DNA from: Bradyrhizobium sp. BR13661
Lineage (GTDB): Bacteria; Pseudomonadota; Alphaproteobacteria; Rhizobiales; Xanthobacteraceae
DNA: 59,712 bases
Direction of reading: 5' to 3'
NCBI RefSeq assembly: GCF_029892425.1
Contig: NZ_JARXWB010000043.1
Location: 1-59,712, forward strand
The notes under the pieces are model-generated. The model did not search any database. It saw only the letters and a program-made list of their open reading frames with translations, and was not told where the DNA came from. The translations under genes and the position numbers were made by a program. Shown here piece by piece: positions 8,345 through 16,926 of this stretch. Each line of letters opens with the position of its first letter. The first letter of the stretch is position 1.

Positions 8345-8929
8345 GGCCGATGTCTTGGCCTTTGTTGCTCAAGCGCTCTGGCTGCACACCTGGGTGTCAG
8401 CCTTGGCAGGCAACAAAGGCCGCTTGCGATTCACAAAAATGGCAGCCCGTCATCGGGTGGCGGCATGGTAAACTTCGCCGTGTCGCCTCGCCATTTTGCT
8501 CACAGCCGGAGTGGCTCAAATGACGAGCGATCGGGCCGCTAATCCGGTCAAAGGGTAAAGGTACAAAGTGATCAGGACGATCATCGCTGAAGTGCGACGC
8601 TGGGGGGCAATTGCAGCGCTTCGCCTTGCAAGCAGAACCCTGCGCTATGCGATGATGCTCAAGCGACAGCGCGGAATTCCACACAGCAGTCTTCTGGTCG
8701 TCTTGTCTGCCACGCGATCGCTAGAGCGTTTCGGATTGTGGTTGGGCCTCGGCGATCGACAAAAGCGAAGACAACGGGACCAGCGCAGTAATCACATCAT
8801 CTGACCAGGCCATTTAACAGTTTTTGTGCAAGGACCAACCTGTCGAAATCCGAGTCGATGTCCGTGACAGCAGTTTGCGACGAGCGTCATGATCTGGCGA
8901 GGGCGTGATGCCGATGGCGCCCAGGCTCG
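8345..8929. other. Intergenic region with weak hairpin
   Basis: A short stem AGGCC (8344-8348) / GGCCT (8357-8361) followed by TTGTTG lies just after the porin stop and may be a weak terminator. A 78-codon plus frame at 8568 (GTG start) has no recognisable motif and is not called as a gene. Nothing else is supported. Confidence 0.35.
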
Positions 8930-9178
8930 TTATCTGACGTCCCCCGGACCACGGCAGGCATGGGTTTGCGGATCGCGTACGCGCCACTTTCCGCAACCAG
9001 GAAGAAAATCGCTCGGAGAAGCGGCGGGCTCCGAACTCTGCGGCGCGGGAACTGCCACATCGGCCCTCACGACGTTCTGGAGAGCTGCCTTGGTCTGAAA
9101 CGATCCAGCGGCCCAGCTGTCCGACGAGAATGCGGCCGCTAACGCCACTATCAACGTTAGCAAGCTGGCGCGGCACAT
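8930..9178 (-). CDS. Small exported protein with C-terminal Cys pair
   Basis: The 82-residue product starts with a clear signal peptide (MCRASLLTLIVALAAAFSSD, cleavage likely at SWAAG). It continues with an Ala/Pro-rich linker and ends in PGCGKWRVRDPQTHACRGPG, a two-cysteine tail that probably forms a disulfide in the periplasm. Similar small secreted proteins with a DPxTxxCRGP ending are frequent in Bradyrhizobium, as I recall; none has a known function. The ATG at 9178 is chosen because it places the signal peptide at the N-terminus; the frame is open further upstream. Confidence 0.6.
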   Translation of the reverse strand: MCRASLLTLIVALAAAFSSDSWAAGSFQTKAALQNVVRADVAVPAPQSSEPAASPSDFLPGCGKWRVRDPQTHACRGPGDVR

Positions 9179-9338
9179 TGCAGTTCTCGTAAAAGCGAAA
9201 GTCAAACAATTGTAATCGCATATCGGGTGAAAGTACAGGATCCCTCGCGGATGGCTTTGCGAGTATTTCGCAAGAAATGCCGATTGACGCTCATCCGTCT
9301 TATTTCGAGGAAACATCCTCATCTAAAATTCACACGAC

Positions 9339-9647
9339 CTAGTATGGGAACGGGAATTCCCGGACGCGGTATCGGCGCTCGAACCCAAGCCCCACTGCCG
9401 GCCCTGCCCGGTAGTAGTTGTTGTAGTAGGCCCGATCATACTGTCGAACGAGACAAGCCTGATCATCACGATAATCAAGCATTGGCCTGCGCTCTTGATA
9501 ACGCGTCCGCCAGCAGGTGCAGTATTGGTCGCACACCAGCCTGACGAGCTCGAGAGGCGGCCGCAGCCCGCGATCCAATGCCGGCTCGGCATGACCAGCG
9601 AAGGTCAGCAAGGCGGCTTGAGCGAGAGAAACAAGCAACGTGGCCAT
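9339..9647 (-). CDS. Small exported Tyr/Arg-rich protein
   Basis: The 102-residue frame begins with a probable signal peptide (MATLLVSLAQAALLTFAGHA) and then carries a cysteine cluster VCDQYCTCWRTRYQERR around residues 38-54. The C-terminus is rich in Tyr and Arg (YDRAYYNNYYRAGP). Such secreted CxxxCxCW proteins recur in rhizobial genomes but have no assigned role. It precedes the 8930 gene on the same strand, 160 bases apart. The assignment as a real gene rests on the signal peptide and the cysteine motif. Confidence 0.5.
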   Translation of the reverse strand: MATLLVSLAQAALLTFAGHAEPALDRGLRPPLELVRLVCDQYCTCWRTRYQERRPMLDYRDDQACLVRQYDRAYYNNYYRAGPAVGLGFERRYRVREFPFPY

Positions 9648-10170
9648 GGGCGATCCCGACGGATTTCGGCAAGATAGTTGGTCGGTAACACGGCCGTGCC
9701 CTCAAATAACCTGAGACAAATACGAGCATCTAGCGGGACCATCCCTGCTTCGAGCCAACTGCCAGCCTGAAATCAATTCCAAGCTGAACCCTAACTGTCA
9801 CAAATCCCGTATCCGGGATGTCCATCGTAACAGTTTACAATGGCGCTGGCGGCACGCTGAATGGGGTCCAGATTCATGCTGCCGCCCTAGCTGTCGAAAG
9901 AGAGCCGCCCGTGAGCCGTCGAAGAAGAGCTGCTTGCTCGACTGCGTACACGAATCAAACGATCATTAGAGCTGCGGCGGAAACCGAGGTGATCGCCGGC
10001 CGGGCCCCCACCGCGGAAAAGTTCAGGTTCGTGAAGGGAGAAAAAATTCGGTTCGAACGGTTCGCGAAATCCAGTCTCCGTGTCGGCCTCCTGGTCACCA
10101 AGGCCTCTTACTTTCGCTATTTTAGAGACCAGGCTCGGGCAAAATCCAAATGACCCCGCTCACCGACTTG
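9648..10170. other. Intergenic region with a 6+6 palindrome
   Basis: ATCCCG-TATC-CGGGAT (9804-9819) is a perfect inverted repeat, preceded by ACTGTCACAAATC, which shares the ACAAATC part of the GTGA-N4-TCAC sites at 11829 and 18274. A 111-codon plus frame starting at 9818 shows no recognisable motif and is left uncalled. Confidence 0.3.
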
Positions 10171-11766
10171 CTACCTATCGCCCAATGTTGCCGGCCGAAG
10201 GTTCGCTTCAGGAGAGTTCGGATGGTTATCTACACGCAACGAAGGCAGGCGAACCGTGAAGCAGGATCCTTCGTCCTCGATGCTGTCTACAACAACGCTG
10301 CCGTTATGCAGTTCGGCAACAATCTTGACCAGGTATAAACCTACACCAGTGCCCACGATCCCTGAAGCATTGCTGCCGCGGGTGTAGCGATCAAAGATGT
10401 TCGCGAGGTCCCTTTGAGGAATACCCATCCCGCGATCGCGGACAGAAACCGCAATCTTATCTCCCTCCGTCGCTGCGATGACCTCAATAGAACTGCCGTC
10501 GGGAGAATATTTGAGAGCGTTTGATATGAGATTGCCGAACATCTGAAACAGCAATTTGACGTCGCCGAACACAGGCAACGGCGAAGTGCCCAGCCTTTGC
10601 GATATGTTCGCCTGCGGAGCGACCTCACGATGGACGTTACAAACCTCTTCCAAGACTCCCCGCAGATCGGTTTCAGCGGGGTGAAAATAGAGTTCCGCCT
10701 TACCTTCAACCAGACTCGAGGAATTGAGGAGTTTGTCGATTACCGTAGTCATACGGAACACCGCTTTGCGGATCTTTCCCGCGCGCTCGACGATGTCAGC
10801 GCTCGTGGCATCTTTGCTCGTTTTGGCAAGACGCTGCGCCTGCCCGTCGATTACGGTTAGCGGCGTGCGGAATTCGTGCGAGGCCATCGATACGAAATCC
10901 TGCCGCAGCTGGCTTAACCGCTGCTCCTCCGCGAGCCTCTCTTCCAGCATGCTCGCCTGTTGTGACAACGAGCGTTGACTGAGCATTAACTCAATAGCGT
11001 TCGTGCGGAAGACACTTAGCGCGCGGGCCATTTCGCCGATTTCATCGATGCGGTCGGCACCGCGTATCTCAATGTCGGCGTCGTTTCGCGCAAGCTTTCG
11101 CATGCCGGCCGCAAGCTCGAGCAAGGGCGTCGAGATAAAGCGCTTCACATAGAAAAGCGCTCCCATGACCAACACTACTGCAATACTCATGGCGAGGATG
11201 ATCAGGGCCCTTGAATGCCGGTAAGCAGTATCCGCCGCATTGCTTGCGGCAATTGCACTCTCAATATTGAGGCGCGTAATACCGTCCAGCGCGTCGCTGC
11301 TCGCGTCATAGGCCGATTGCGAGGTGGTGCGGTAGAGGTTGACGGCCTCCGAAGTACGGCCCGCTTCATGCAGCTGCAGGACGCGGCCCACCACTTCGCG
11401 GTAGACGGTCCAATTCTCCTTGAACTTGGCGTAGAGCGCGGCGGCAGACGGCGCCTGGCGGAGGCTTTCGTAGCCTGTTTGCGCCTGCGTCACCGCTTTT
11501 CCGAGGCCTTCGATCTCCTTCCTGCCAGGCCCCGACTCCTGCCTTGGAGAGAGTAGATAGCGCCCCTCGGCGGCCCGGAAGTCCGAGGTAAAGTTGTTGA
11601 GATCCCCGACGAATCGGGCGCTCGGCAGCCAGATGTCACGCACGTCCGCCGAGATCCCGTTGAACTCCCGCAGCCGCTCGATGCTGAACAAGCCCAAGGC
11701 GACGATCAGCAGAAAGAAGAACAGGAATACCAATGACAGAACAGATTTCAGCGAACGCGCGCGCAT
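10171..11766 (-). CDS. Membrane sensor histidine kinase (4HB-HAMP-HisKA-HATPase)
   Basis: The 531-residue kinase has TM1 (residues ~8-28) and a helical periplasmic sensor (~30-185) like four-helix-bundle chemoreceptor sensors. TM2 (~187-207) and HAMP (~208-260) follow. The H-box FVSMASHEFRTPL has the phosphoacceptor His297. The ATP domain contains MFGNLISNALKYSPDG (N box), DRGMGIP (G1), IFDRYTRG (F) and GTGVGLYLVK (G2). It is divergent from a LuxR-type response regulator 182 bases away, its probable partner, with a palindrome in the shared promoter. No metal-binding motif is obvious in the sensor. The signal is unknown; the efflux operon nearby suggests envelope or metal stress. Confidence 0.9.
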   Translation of the reverse strand: MRARSLKSVLSLVFLFFFLLIVALGLFSIERLREFNGISADVRDIWLPSARFVGDLNNFTSDFRAAEGRYLLSPRQESGPGRKEIEGLGKAVTQAQTGYESLRQAPSAAALYAKFKENWTVYREVVGRVLQLHEAGRTSEAVNLYRTTSQSAYDASSDALDGITRLNIESAIAASNAADTAYRHSRALIILAMSIAVVLVMGALFYVKRFISTPLLELAAGMRKLARNDADIEIRGADRIDEIGEMARALSVFRTNAIELMLSQRSLSQQASMLEERLAEEQRLSQLRQDFVSMASHEFRTPLTVIDGQAQRLAKTSKDATSADIVERAGKIRKAVFRMTTVIDKLLNSSSLVEGKAELYFHPAETDLRGVLEEVCNVHREVAPQANISQRLGTSPLPVFGDVKLLFQMFGNLISNALKYSPDGSSIEVIAATEGDKIAVSVRDRGMGIPQRDLANIFDRYTRGSNASGIVGTGVGLYLVKIVAELHNGSVVVDSIEDEGSCFTVRLPSLRVDNHPNSPEANLRPATLGDR

Positions 11767-11828
11767 GCCGCTCTTTTCGGTTGTGACTAAGCCTCTTGAA
11801 CTTCTCGGATTTTCGCTTTCAACTGCTA

Positions 11829-11843
11829 CTGTGATTTATCACA
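11829..11843. promoter_or_regulatory. GTGA-N4-TCAC palindrome between kinase and regulator
   Basis: CTGTGATTTATCACA contains perfect arms TGTGAT/ATCACA around TT. The reverse complement of the site at 18274-18288 (CTGTGATTTGTCACG) matches it at 13 of 15 positions. It lies 63 bases upstream of the kinase start and 106 bases upstream of the regulator start. It resembles a CRP/FNR half-site pair but with a shorter spacer, and is a good candidate for autoregulation by the LuxR-type regulator. Confidence 0.5.
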
Positions 11844-11948
11844 TTTGCGTCGGTTCCGGATACCTTTTAAGGGCTGGTGGAACTACAGCCTCCCGTGGGC
11901 GAGCTAGGTCAAGAGGTCAGTGCTTTTCCGCGATCCAGAGACGCAGCG

Positions 11949-12554
11949 ATGGCGACTAATAAGAGGAAAATTCTCTGTATCGAGGATGATCGCGAGACGG
12001 CAGCCCTGATCGTCGAAGAGCTGACGGAGCGAGGATTCGACGTCACGCTGGCCTATGACGGCGGAGAGGGTTTCGCAGCGATTTTCAGAACAATGCCCGA
12101 TCTGGTCCTGTGCGACATCAACATGCGCGTGATGTCCGGATTCGAGGTTCTAGAGCACCTCACGAAGATCGCGCCTCGATTCAATAACATGCCGTTCATT
12201 TTCCTCACCGCCCTTACCGATCGAAGAAACGAACTGAAGGGGCGGCAGCTTGGTGCGGACGATTACGTCACCAAGCCCATCGATTTCGACATTCTGGTGT
12301 CGATCATCAACGCACGCCTCGCCCACGTTGCGCGAACCGACGTCTGGGTCAAGGAGGTAAATCTGAACCATCGCGAGATTGAAACCCTGACATGGGTCGC
12401 GCGCGGCAAGACCTCGGCCGAAATCGCCAAGATTCTGGGACTGAGCAAACGCACGGTCGACTTTCACATCGACAACGCCCGGATCAAGCTCGGGGTCGCG
12501 ACCCGGACTCAGGCCGCCATCAAGGCGGTTACTGGCAAGCTGATCGAACCTTGA
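11949..12554 (+). CDS. Response regulator, receiver plus LuxR-type HTH
   Basis: The 201-residue protein has a receiver domain (IEDD at 11-14, phosphoacceptor Asp56 in LVLCDINM, Thr in FLTAL, Lys in DDYVTKPI). The C-terminal LuxR/FixJ-type helix-turn-helix (LNHREIETLTWVARGKTSAE, then KRTVDFHIDNARIKLG) ends near residue 190. Met at 11949 is chosen because the receiver begins right after it; an upstream GTG at 11877 would add 24 residues without homology. Its likely kinase is the divergent gene. It belongs to the FixJ/NarL output class and probably binds the GTGA-N4-TCAC palindromes here and at the efflux promoter (inference). Confidence 0.9.
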   Translation: MATNKRKILCIEDDRETAALIVEELTERGFDVTLAYDGGEGFAAIFRTMPDLVLCDINMRVMSGFEVLEHLTKIAPRFNNMPFIFLTALTDRRNELKGRQLGADDYVTKPIDFDILVSIINARLAHVARTDVWVKEVNLNHREIETLTWVARGKTSAEIAKILGLSKRTVDFHIDNARIKLGVATRTQAAIKAVTGKLIEP

Positions 12555-12611
12555 TCTTCCGATCGGTTGGGAGACTCCAATGGATATGCGCTCCTCCTCG
12601 AGCGCAAGCAC

Positions 12612-13052
12612 TCAGACCTTCCGTTTGTTAGCCGTCTGAAGCGAAATCCGATCGGGGCATTGGACCAACACCAGCCGTTGCACATATTCGGCAGCGCTCT
12701 CAGGAAACCATCCAGAACCAATATTGCGAAGTTCGTCGGACGATGTGCCGGGAACGATGTCATCAAGCAATTGCGCATAAGCCTGTAACACCGATACGTC
12801 CACGTGCCGTGTCGTTTCAGCAAGCTTCCGAAGGATCTTTGCGGCGGTCAGGTTACCCGTTCTCAGTGAGGAGTCGGCCGCACAATCGAGTTCGAGTCGA
12901 AGAAGTTCTCGTATCTTTTCCCGTCCGCTTTCTGCCGTAACTGCATCCACCTTCTTCATTGTCCTGGAACGATCCAACGATAGCGCTTCTCTTGGCGACA
13001 GCGCCAGTAGTGCTCGTCCACTTCCCATCATCCGATCGAACCATCTGGCCAT
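12612..13052 (-). CDS. Hypothetical protein, last gene of the efflux operon
   Basis: This is a 146-residue, soluble, mostly helical, charged protein (KIRELLRLELDCAADSSLRT, AAKILRKLAETTRHVD) with no recognised domain. Its start lies nine bases after the stop of the exported Gly/Ser-rich gene, so it appears to be the fourth gene of the czcB-czcA operon. A connection with metal efflux is suggested only by this position. The convergent response regulator ends 57 bases away. Confidence 0.55.
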   Translation of the reverse strand: MARWFDRMMGSGRALLALSPREALSLDRSRTMKKVDAVTAESGREKIRELLRLELDCAADSSLRTGNLTAAKILRKLAETTRHVDVSVLQAYAQLLDDIVPGTSSDELRNIGSGWFPESAAEYVQRLVLVQCPDRISLQTANKRKV

Positions 13053-13061
13053 CGTAAGCTC

Positions 13062-13616
13062 TTACTGACGCTTCGTGAGGCTACTCCCGCTCAACACGCC
13101 AACAGCGGTTTTGGTCGGGCCCCCCACGGCCGCTGTTCGGTCGGCTGGCCGGACCATGCTGGTGCCGTTGACGCTTGAACCGTTGGCAGCCGCGGCATTT
13201 CTCGATGAACTGGACGCCTGATCGCCCGGAGGCGCTGCGATCGGGGCACGCGCGGCCGTCGAGGCCTTCCCCGGGAGCGTCCCGTTGTTCGAACTCGCAG
13301 TCGCGGGGCCGGCGGTTTGCAGCTTTGCGCTTGCAGTGGGCTGGATCGGGCCCACGCCTGCTCCCTGCACCTTGCCAAACCCGCTCGGTGGTGATCCCTT
13401 GCCACCCTTGCCTTTCGGCGCAAACAGCATGTTGACATCCGGCCCGCCGCCTTTGGCCGACCCACCGTTGCCTTGATCGGCTCCTGTGCCCGATGCCGGC
13501 GTTGCCTCAACCCCACCCCCGGCATCCTGGGCGATGGCTGGACCTATGACTGAAACGCTGAGCGCGATGCCAACGAGCCAGACGAAGCGGATTCCACAGG
13601 TACGGCCTGCAACCAT
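13062..13616 (-). CDS. Exported Gly/Ser/Ala-rich low-complexity protein
   Basis: The 184-residue product starts with a signal peptide (VWLVGIALSVSVIGPAIAQ). The mature part is dominated by Gly, Ala, Ser, Pro and Thr with a basic patch (LFAPKGKGGKGSPPSGFGK near residue 65) and no cysteines or histidine clusters. Met at 13616 is chosen because it puts the signal peptide first and leaves a 13-base gap after czcA; the frame is open upstream into czcA. Probably periplasmic or surface-located, translated with the pump. No family is recognised. Confidence 0.6.
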   Translation of the reverse strand: MVAGRTCGIRFVWLVGIALSVSVIGPAIAQDAGGGVEATPASGTGADQGNGGSAKGGGPDVNMLFAPKGKGGKGSPPSGFGKVQGAGVGPIQPTASAKLQTAGPATASSNNGTLPGKASTAARAPIAAPPGDQASSSSRNAAAANGSSVNGTSMVRPADRTAAVGGPTKTAVGVLSGSSLTKRQ

Positions 13617-13629
13617 GAGAGCCCCTCGC

Positions 13630-16600
13630 TTACTCGGCAGGTGCGAAGCTACTGGCATCGCCTGCCCCCGACGCCTCTCCTTCTCTGCCAAGCAACATCA
13701 CTCGAAGTGCCGGCACCACCACCAGGAGCATGATCGGCCCGATCAGCATGCCACCCACGACCACGGTGGCGAGCGGCCGCTGCACCTGGGCGCCGATGCC
13801 CTCGGAGAGGGCGGCCGGAAAAAGTCCGATGCAGGCCGACATTGCCGTCATCAGCATCGGCCGCATCCGCTGCGTTGAGGCCTGGAACATCGCTTCGACA
13901 GAGTCCGCCACTCCTTGCCGCGCCTGGTTGTAGTAGGTGATCATCAGAATGCCGTCCATGACGGACACGCCGAATAGCGAGACGAACCCGATCGCCGCCG
14001 AGATGCTGAAATCGAGGCCGGTCACGTATAGCGCAATGATGCCGCCAGCAACGGCGAATGGAATGCCGGCCAGCGCCAGCAGACTGTCGCGCAGCGAATT
14101 GAAGAGCCCGTAGAGAAGAACCAGAATCATCGCCAGGCTGATGGGCACGATCACTTCGAGTCGCTTCTTGGCGAGCTGCAGCGATTCGAACTCGCCGGCC
14201 CATAACACCCGGTAGCCCGGCGGCAGCTTCACGTTCTCCGCGATCCGTTCCTGGGCTTCGGCAACGGCGCCGCCAAGATCGCGATCTCGCACGCTGAACT
14301 TGACCGGAATGTAGCGCTCGCGACTCTCGTGATAGATGTAGGATGAGCCGGTATCGAGAGTGATGTCGGCCAACTCGCTCAAAGGTATATAGGCATTTGC
14401 TGCTGCCGGAGTGTTGATACCGACCTTGATGTTGCGAACCGCCTCAAGGCTTTCCCGGTACTCCGCCGGCAGACGGACCACGACGTTGAACTGACGGTCC
14501 GCTTCGAGCAATGCGGTCGCATGCGCGCCTCCAAGCGCCGCCTGGACCAGGGTGTTGACGTCACCGGTATTGAGTCCGTACCGGGCCGCCCGCTCCCGAT
14601 CGACCTTGATGTTCAGATTGGGCTGACCGCGCACCCAGAACACGTCGAGATCCTCGATGCCCCGGACCTGGGCCATTTCGTGCCGGACCTGTCGCGCAAG
14701 CTCCTCGAGGGTCACGAGGTCGGGCCCGACTATCTTGGCCGAGTTCGCGCCTTTGACTCCGGACAGCTGCTCCTCGAAATTGTCCTGAATGTACTGCGAG
14801 AAGTTGAAAACGACCCCCGGAGCCTCGTCGGCGAATTCCTGCTGCAATTGCTTCGTCAGCTTGTCCTTGGTCAGACCGGCGGGCCACTGGTCAAACGGCT
14901 TGAGCGGCGCAAAGAGTTCCAGATTATTGAATCCTGCCGCATCGCTGCCATCGTCGGGGCGTCCGTGCTGCGTGACCACCGTGGTGATCTCGGGATGACG
15001 TAGCAGAATTTCGCGTGCCTTGTGAGCCACCGGTTCGCCGGACATCAGGCCGATGGTCGGCGGCATGGTCGCGCGAATCCAGAGATTGCCCTCTTCCAGG
15101 TGCGGCAGGAATTCGCTACCGAGGCGCATCATCAGCAATCCGGTCACACCCAGCATTGCCAATCCCAGGGACGCCACCAGCTTGCGATGGCCGAGCGCCC
15201 AGCGCAGCGCTGGAGCGTACACCGCCCGCAAGGCACGCACGACGATGGTTTCTGTCTCGGTGACGTGTTCGGGCAGCAGGAAAGAGCCCAGCACCGGCGA
15301 AATCGTAAAGGTCGAGATCAGCGCTCCGACCAGCGCATAGCCGTAGGTTCTGGCCATCGGATTGAAGATCTGGCCCTCCACGCCCTGCATAGTGAACAGC
15401 GGAACGAAAGCGGCGACCGTAATCGCAGCGGAAAAGAACACCGCCTTGTCAACCTGCAATGCACTGGCCAGAATCAGCCGTAACCGATCGGTCCAGAGAT
15501 TGGGAGAGCCAGGTTTGGGCCGGGTTGGATCCGGACCCCACTGACCTTCGGAGAGGTAGCCCAGAGTTTCCTGCTTGTGCTTGTCGCTTGCCTGGAAGTT
15601 CCGGAAGATGTTTTCGACGAGGATCACGGCGGAGTCCACGATGATCCCGAAGTCGACGGCGCCGACCGACAGCAGATTCGCGTCCTGCCCCAGCAGCACG
15701 AGGACAATGACACTGAAAAACAACGCGAATGGAATATTGACGCCGACGATAATTGCGCTGCGCAGATCACCGAGGAACAGCCACTGAATCAAGAAGACCA
15801 GTGCGCAGCCAAAGATCAGGTTGTGCAGCACCGTGCGGGTGGTGACCGAGATCAGCGTGCCGCGGTCATAGAATGGCACCAACTTGACCCCGGGAGGCAG
15901 GGTGCCGTCGCTGTTCATCTTGGCAATCTCCGCCTCGACGCGCGGCAACACCTCGTTCGTATGATAGGTTCTGCCCATGACCACGATGGCCATCACCACG
16001 TCGTCATTGCTGTCCCGGCCGGCAATACCGAGCCGCGGCACGAAGCCGACCGAGACCTTGGCGACGTCCTTCACCTGCACGGGGACGCCGTTCATCTGGG
16101 TCAACACGACGTTCTCAATATCGCTGACCTTGTAACCCTGGGTCAGGTCCTTCTCGCCGCCGCTGTCAAACAAACCAACGCCCCGAATATTGACCGATTG
16201 CTGTCCGACCGCGATCTCGCGTCCACCGACATTGATATTGGAATTGCTGAGCGCAGTCGTGACTTGCTGGAGCGTGAGGTTGTAGGCGTCAAGCTTGTGC
16301 AGATCGACTTCGACGTCGTACTGCTTGGTCGTGCCGCCCCACGAGTTCACCTGAACGACTCCGGGAACCGTCAGAAGGCGGCGCTGTACGATCCAATCCT
16401 GCACGGTACGCAGGTTGGTCAATCCGAAATGCGGAGGTCCGGCCAGTTGATAACGAAGGATCTCGCCCGCCTGGCTGGACTGCTGAATATTGGGCTGCGT
16501 GTTGTTGGGAAGGTTGACACGCTGCTGAAGGCTGAGCGCCGCCTGGGTGTAGGCGAAATAGAATTCGACCCCGTATTTGAACGTGACTCGCACGAACGAG

Positions 16601-16869
16601 AGGCCATAGAACGAGGTCGAGCGAATGACATCGACGCCCGGTGTGACGGCAAGACCCACCTCCATCGGAATCGTGTAGTAGCGCTCCATTTCCTCGGCCG
16701 ACAGACCCGGCGCCTGCGCGGTGATTTCAAGGATGACCGGCGCGGGATTGGGATAAGCCTCGATGTTCAGGTTGCGGAACGCGATCAGCCCACCGCAGAT
16801 GAACACCAGCACCCCCAACAAGATAATGGCGCGCCGGGTCAAGCCAAATGCGAGGATTCCCTTCAGCAC
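13630..16869 (-). CDS. czcA: Heavy-metal RND efflux pump, inner-membrane subunit
   Basis: This is a 1079-residue RND transporter of CzcA/CusA length and layout: TM1 at residues ~12-31, a large periplasmic loop, TM2-6 (~350-500), a second loop, then TM8-12. The heavy-metal signature DFGIIVDSAVILVEN in TM4 provides Asp406, Asp412 and Glu419 for proton relay. It exports divalent or monovalent metal ions from periplasm or cytoplasm through a tripartite complex, powered by protons. It is co-transcribed with the adaptor (57 bases apart). The actual ion (Co/Zn/Cd, Ni or Cu/Ag) cannot be decided by eye. A long plus-strand frame at 15577-17151 is an antisense shadow. Confidence 0.92.
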   Translation of the reverse strand: MLKGILAFGLTRRAIILLGVLVFICGGLIAFRNLNIEAYPNPAPVILEITAQAPGLSAEEMERYYTIPMEVGLAVTPGVDVIRSTSFYGLSFVRVTFKYGVEFYFAYTQAALSLQQRVNLPNNTQPNIQQSSQAGEILRYQLAGPPHFGLTNLRTVQDWIVQRRLLTVPGVVQVNSWGGTTKQYDVEVDLHKLDAYNLTLQQVTTALSNSNINVGGREIAVGQQSVNIRGVGLFDSGGEKDLTQGYKVSDIENVVLTQMNGVPVQVKDVAKVSVGFVPRLGIAGRDSNDDVVMAIVVMGRTYHTNEVLPRVEAEIAKMNSDGTLPPGVKLVPFYDRGTLISVTTRTVLHNLIFGCALVFLIQWLFLGDLRSAIIVGVNIPFALFFSVIVLVLLGQDANLLSVGAVDFGIIVDSAVILVENIFRNFQASDKHKQETLGYLSEGQWGPDPTRPKPGSPNLWTDRLRLILASALQVDKAVFFSAAITVAAFVPLFTMQGVEGQIFNPMARTYGYALVGALISTFTISPVLGSFLLPEHVTETETIVVRALRAVYAPALRWALGHRKLVASLGLAMLGVTGLLMMRLGSEFLPHLEEGNLWIRATMPPTIGLMSGEPVAHKAREILLRHPEITTVVTQHGRPDDGSDAAGFNNLELFAPLKPFDQWPAGLTKDKLTKQLQQEFADEAPGVVFNFSQYIQDNFEEQLSGVKGANSAKIVGPDLVTLEELARQVRHEMAQVRGIEDLDVFWVRGQPNLNIKVDRERAARYGLNTGDVNTLVQAALGGAHATALLEADRQFNVVVRLPAEYRESLEAVRNIKVGINTPAAANAYIPLSELADITLDTGSSYIYHESRERYIPVKFSVRDRDLGGAVAEAQERIAENVKLPPGYRVLWAGEFESLQLAKKRLEVIVPISLAMILVLLYGLFNSLRDSLLALAGIPFAVAGGIIALYVTGLDFSISAAIGFVSLFGVSVMDGILMITYYNQARQGVADSVEAMFQASTQRMRPMLMTAMSACIGLFPAALSEGIGAQVQRPLATVVVGGMLIGPIMLLVVVPALRVMLLGREGEASGAGDASSFAPAE

Positions 16870-16926
16870 TTTTTATGCCTCTCTGATCGAGTTGCTGTTG
16901 GACGGATGGATGCGATCCACAACTTT

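Noticed and set aside
11829..11843. CRP or FixK/FNR binding site
   Set aside because: The arms fit but the four-base spacer does not match CRP (TGTGA-N6-TCACA) or FixK (TTGA-N6-TCAA); assigning it to the local regulator is simpler.
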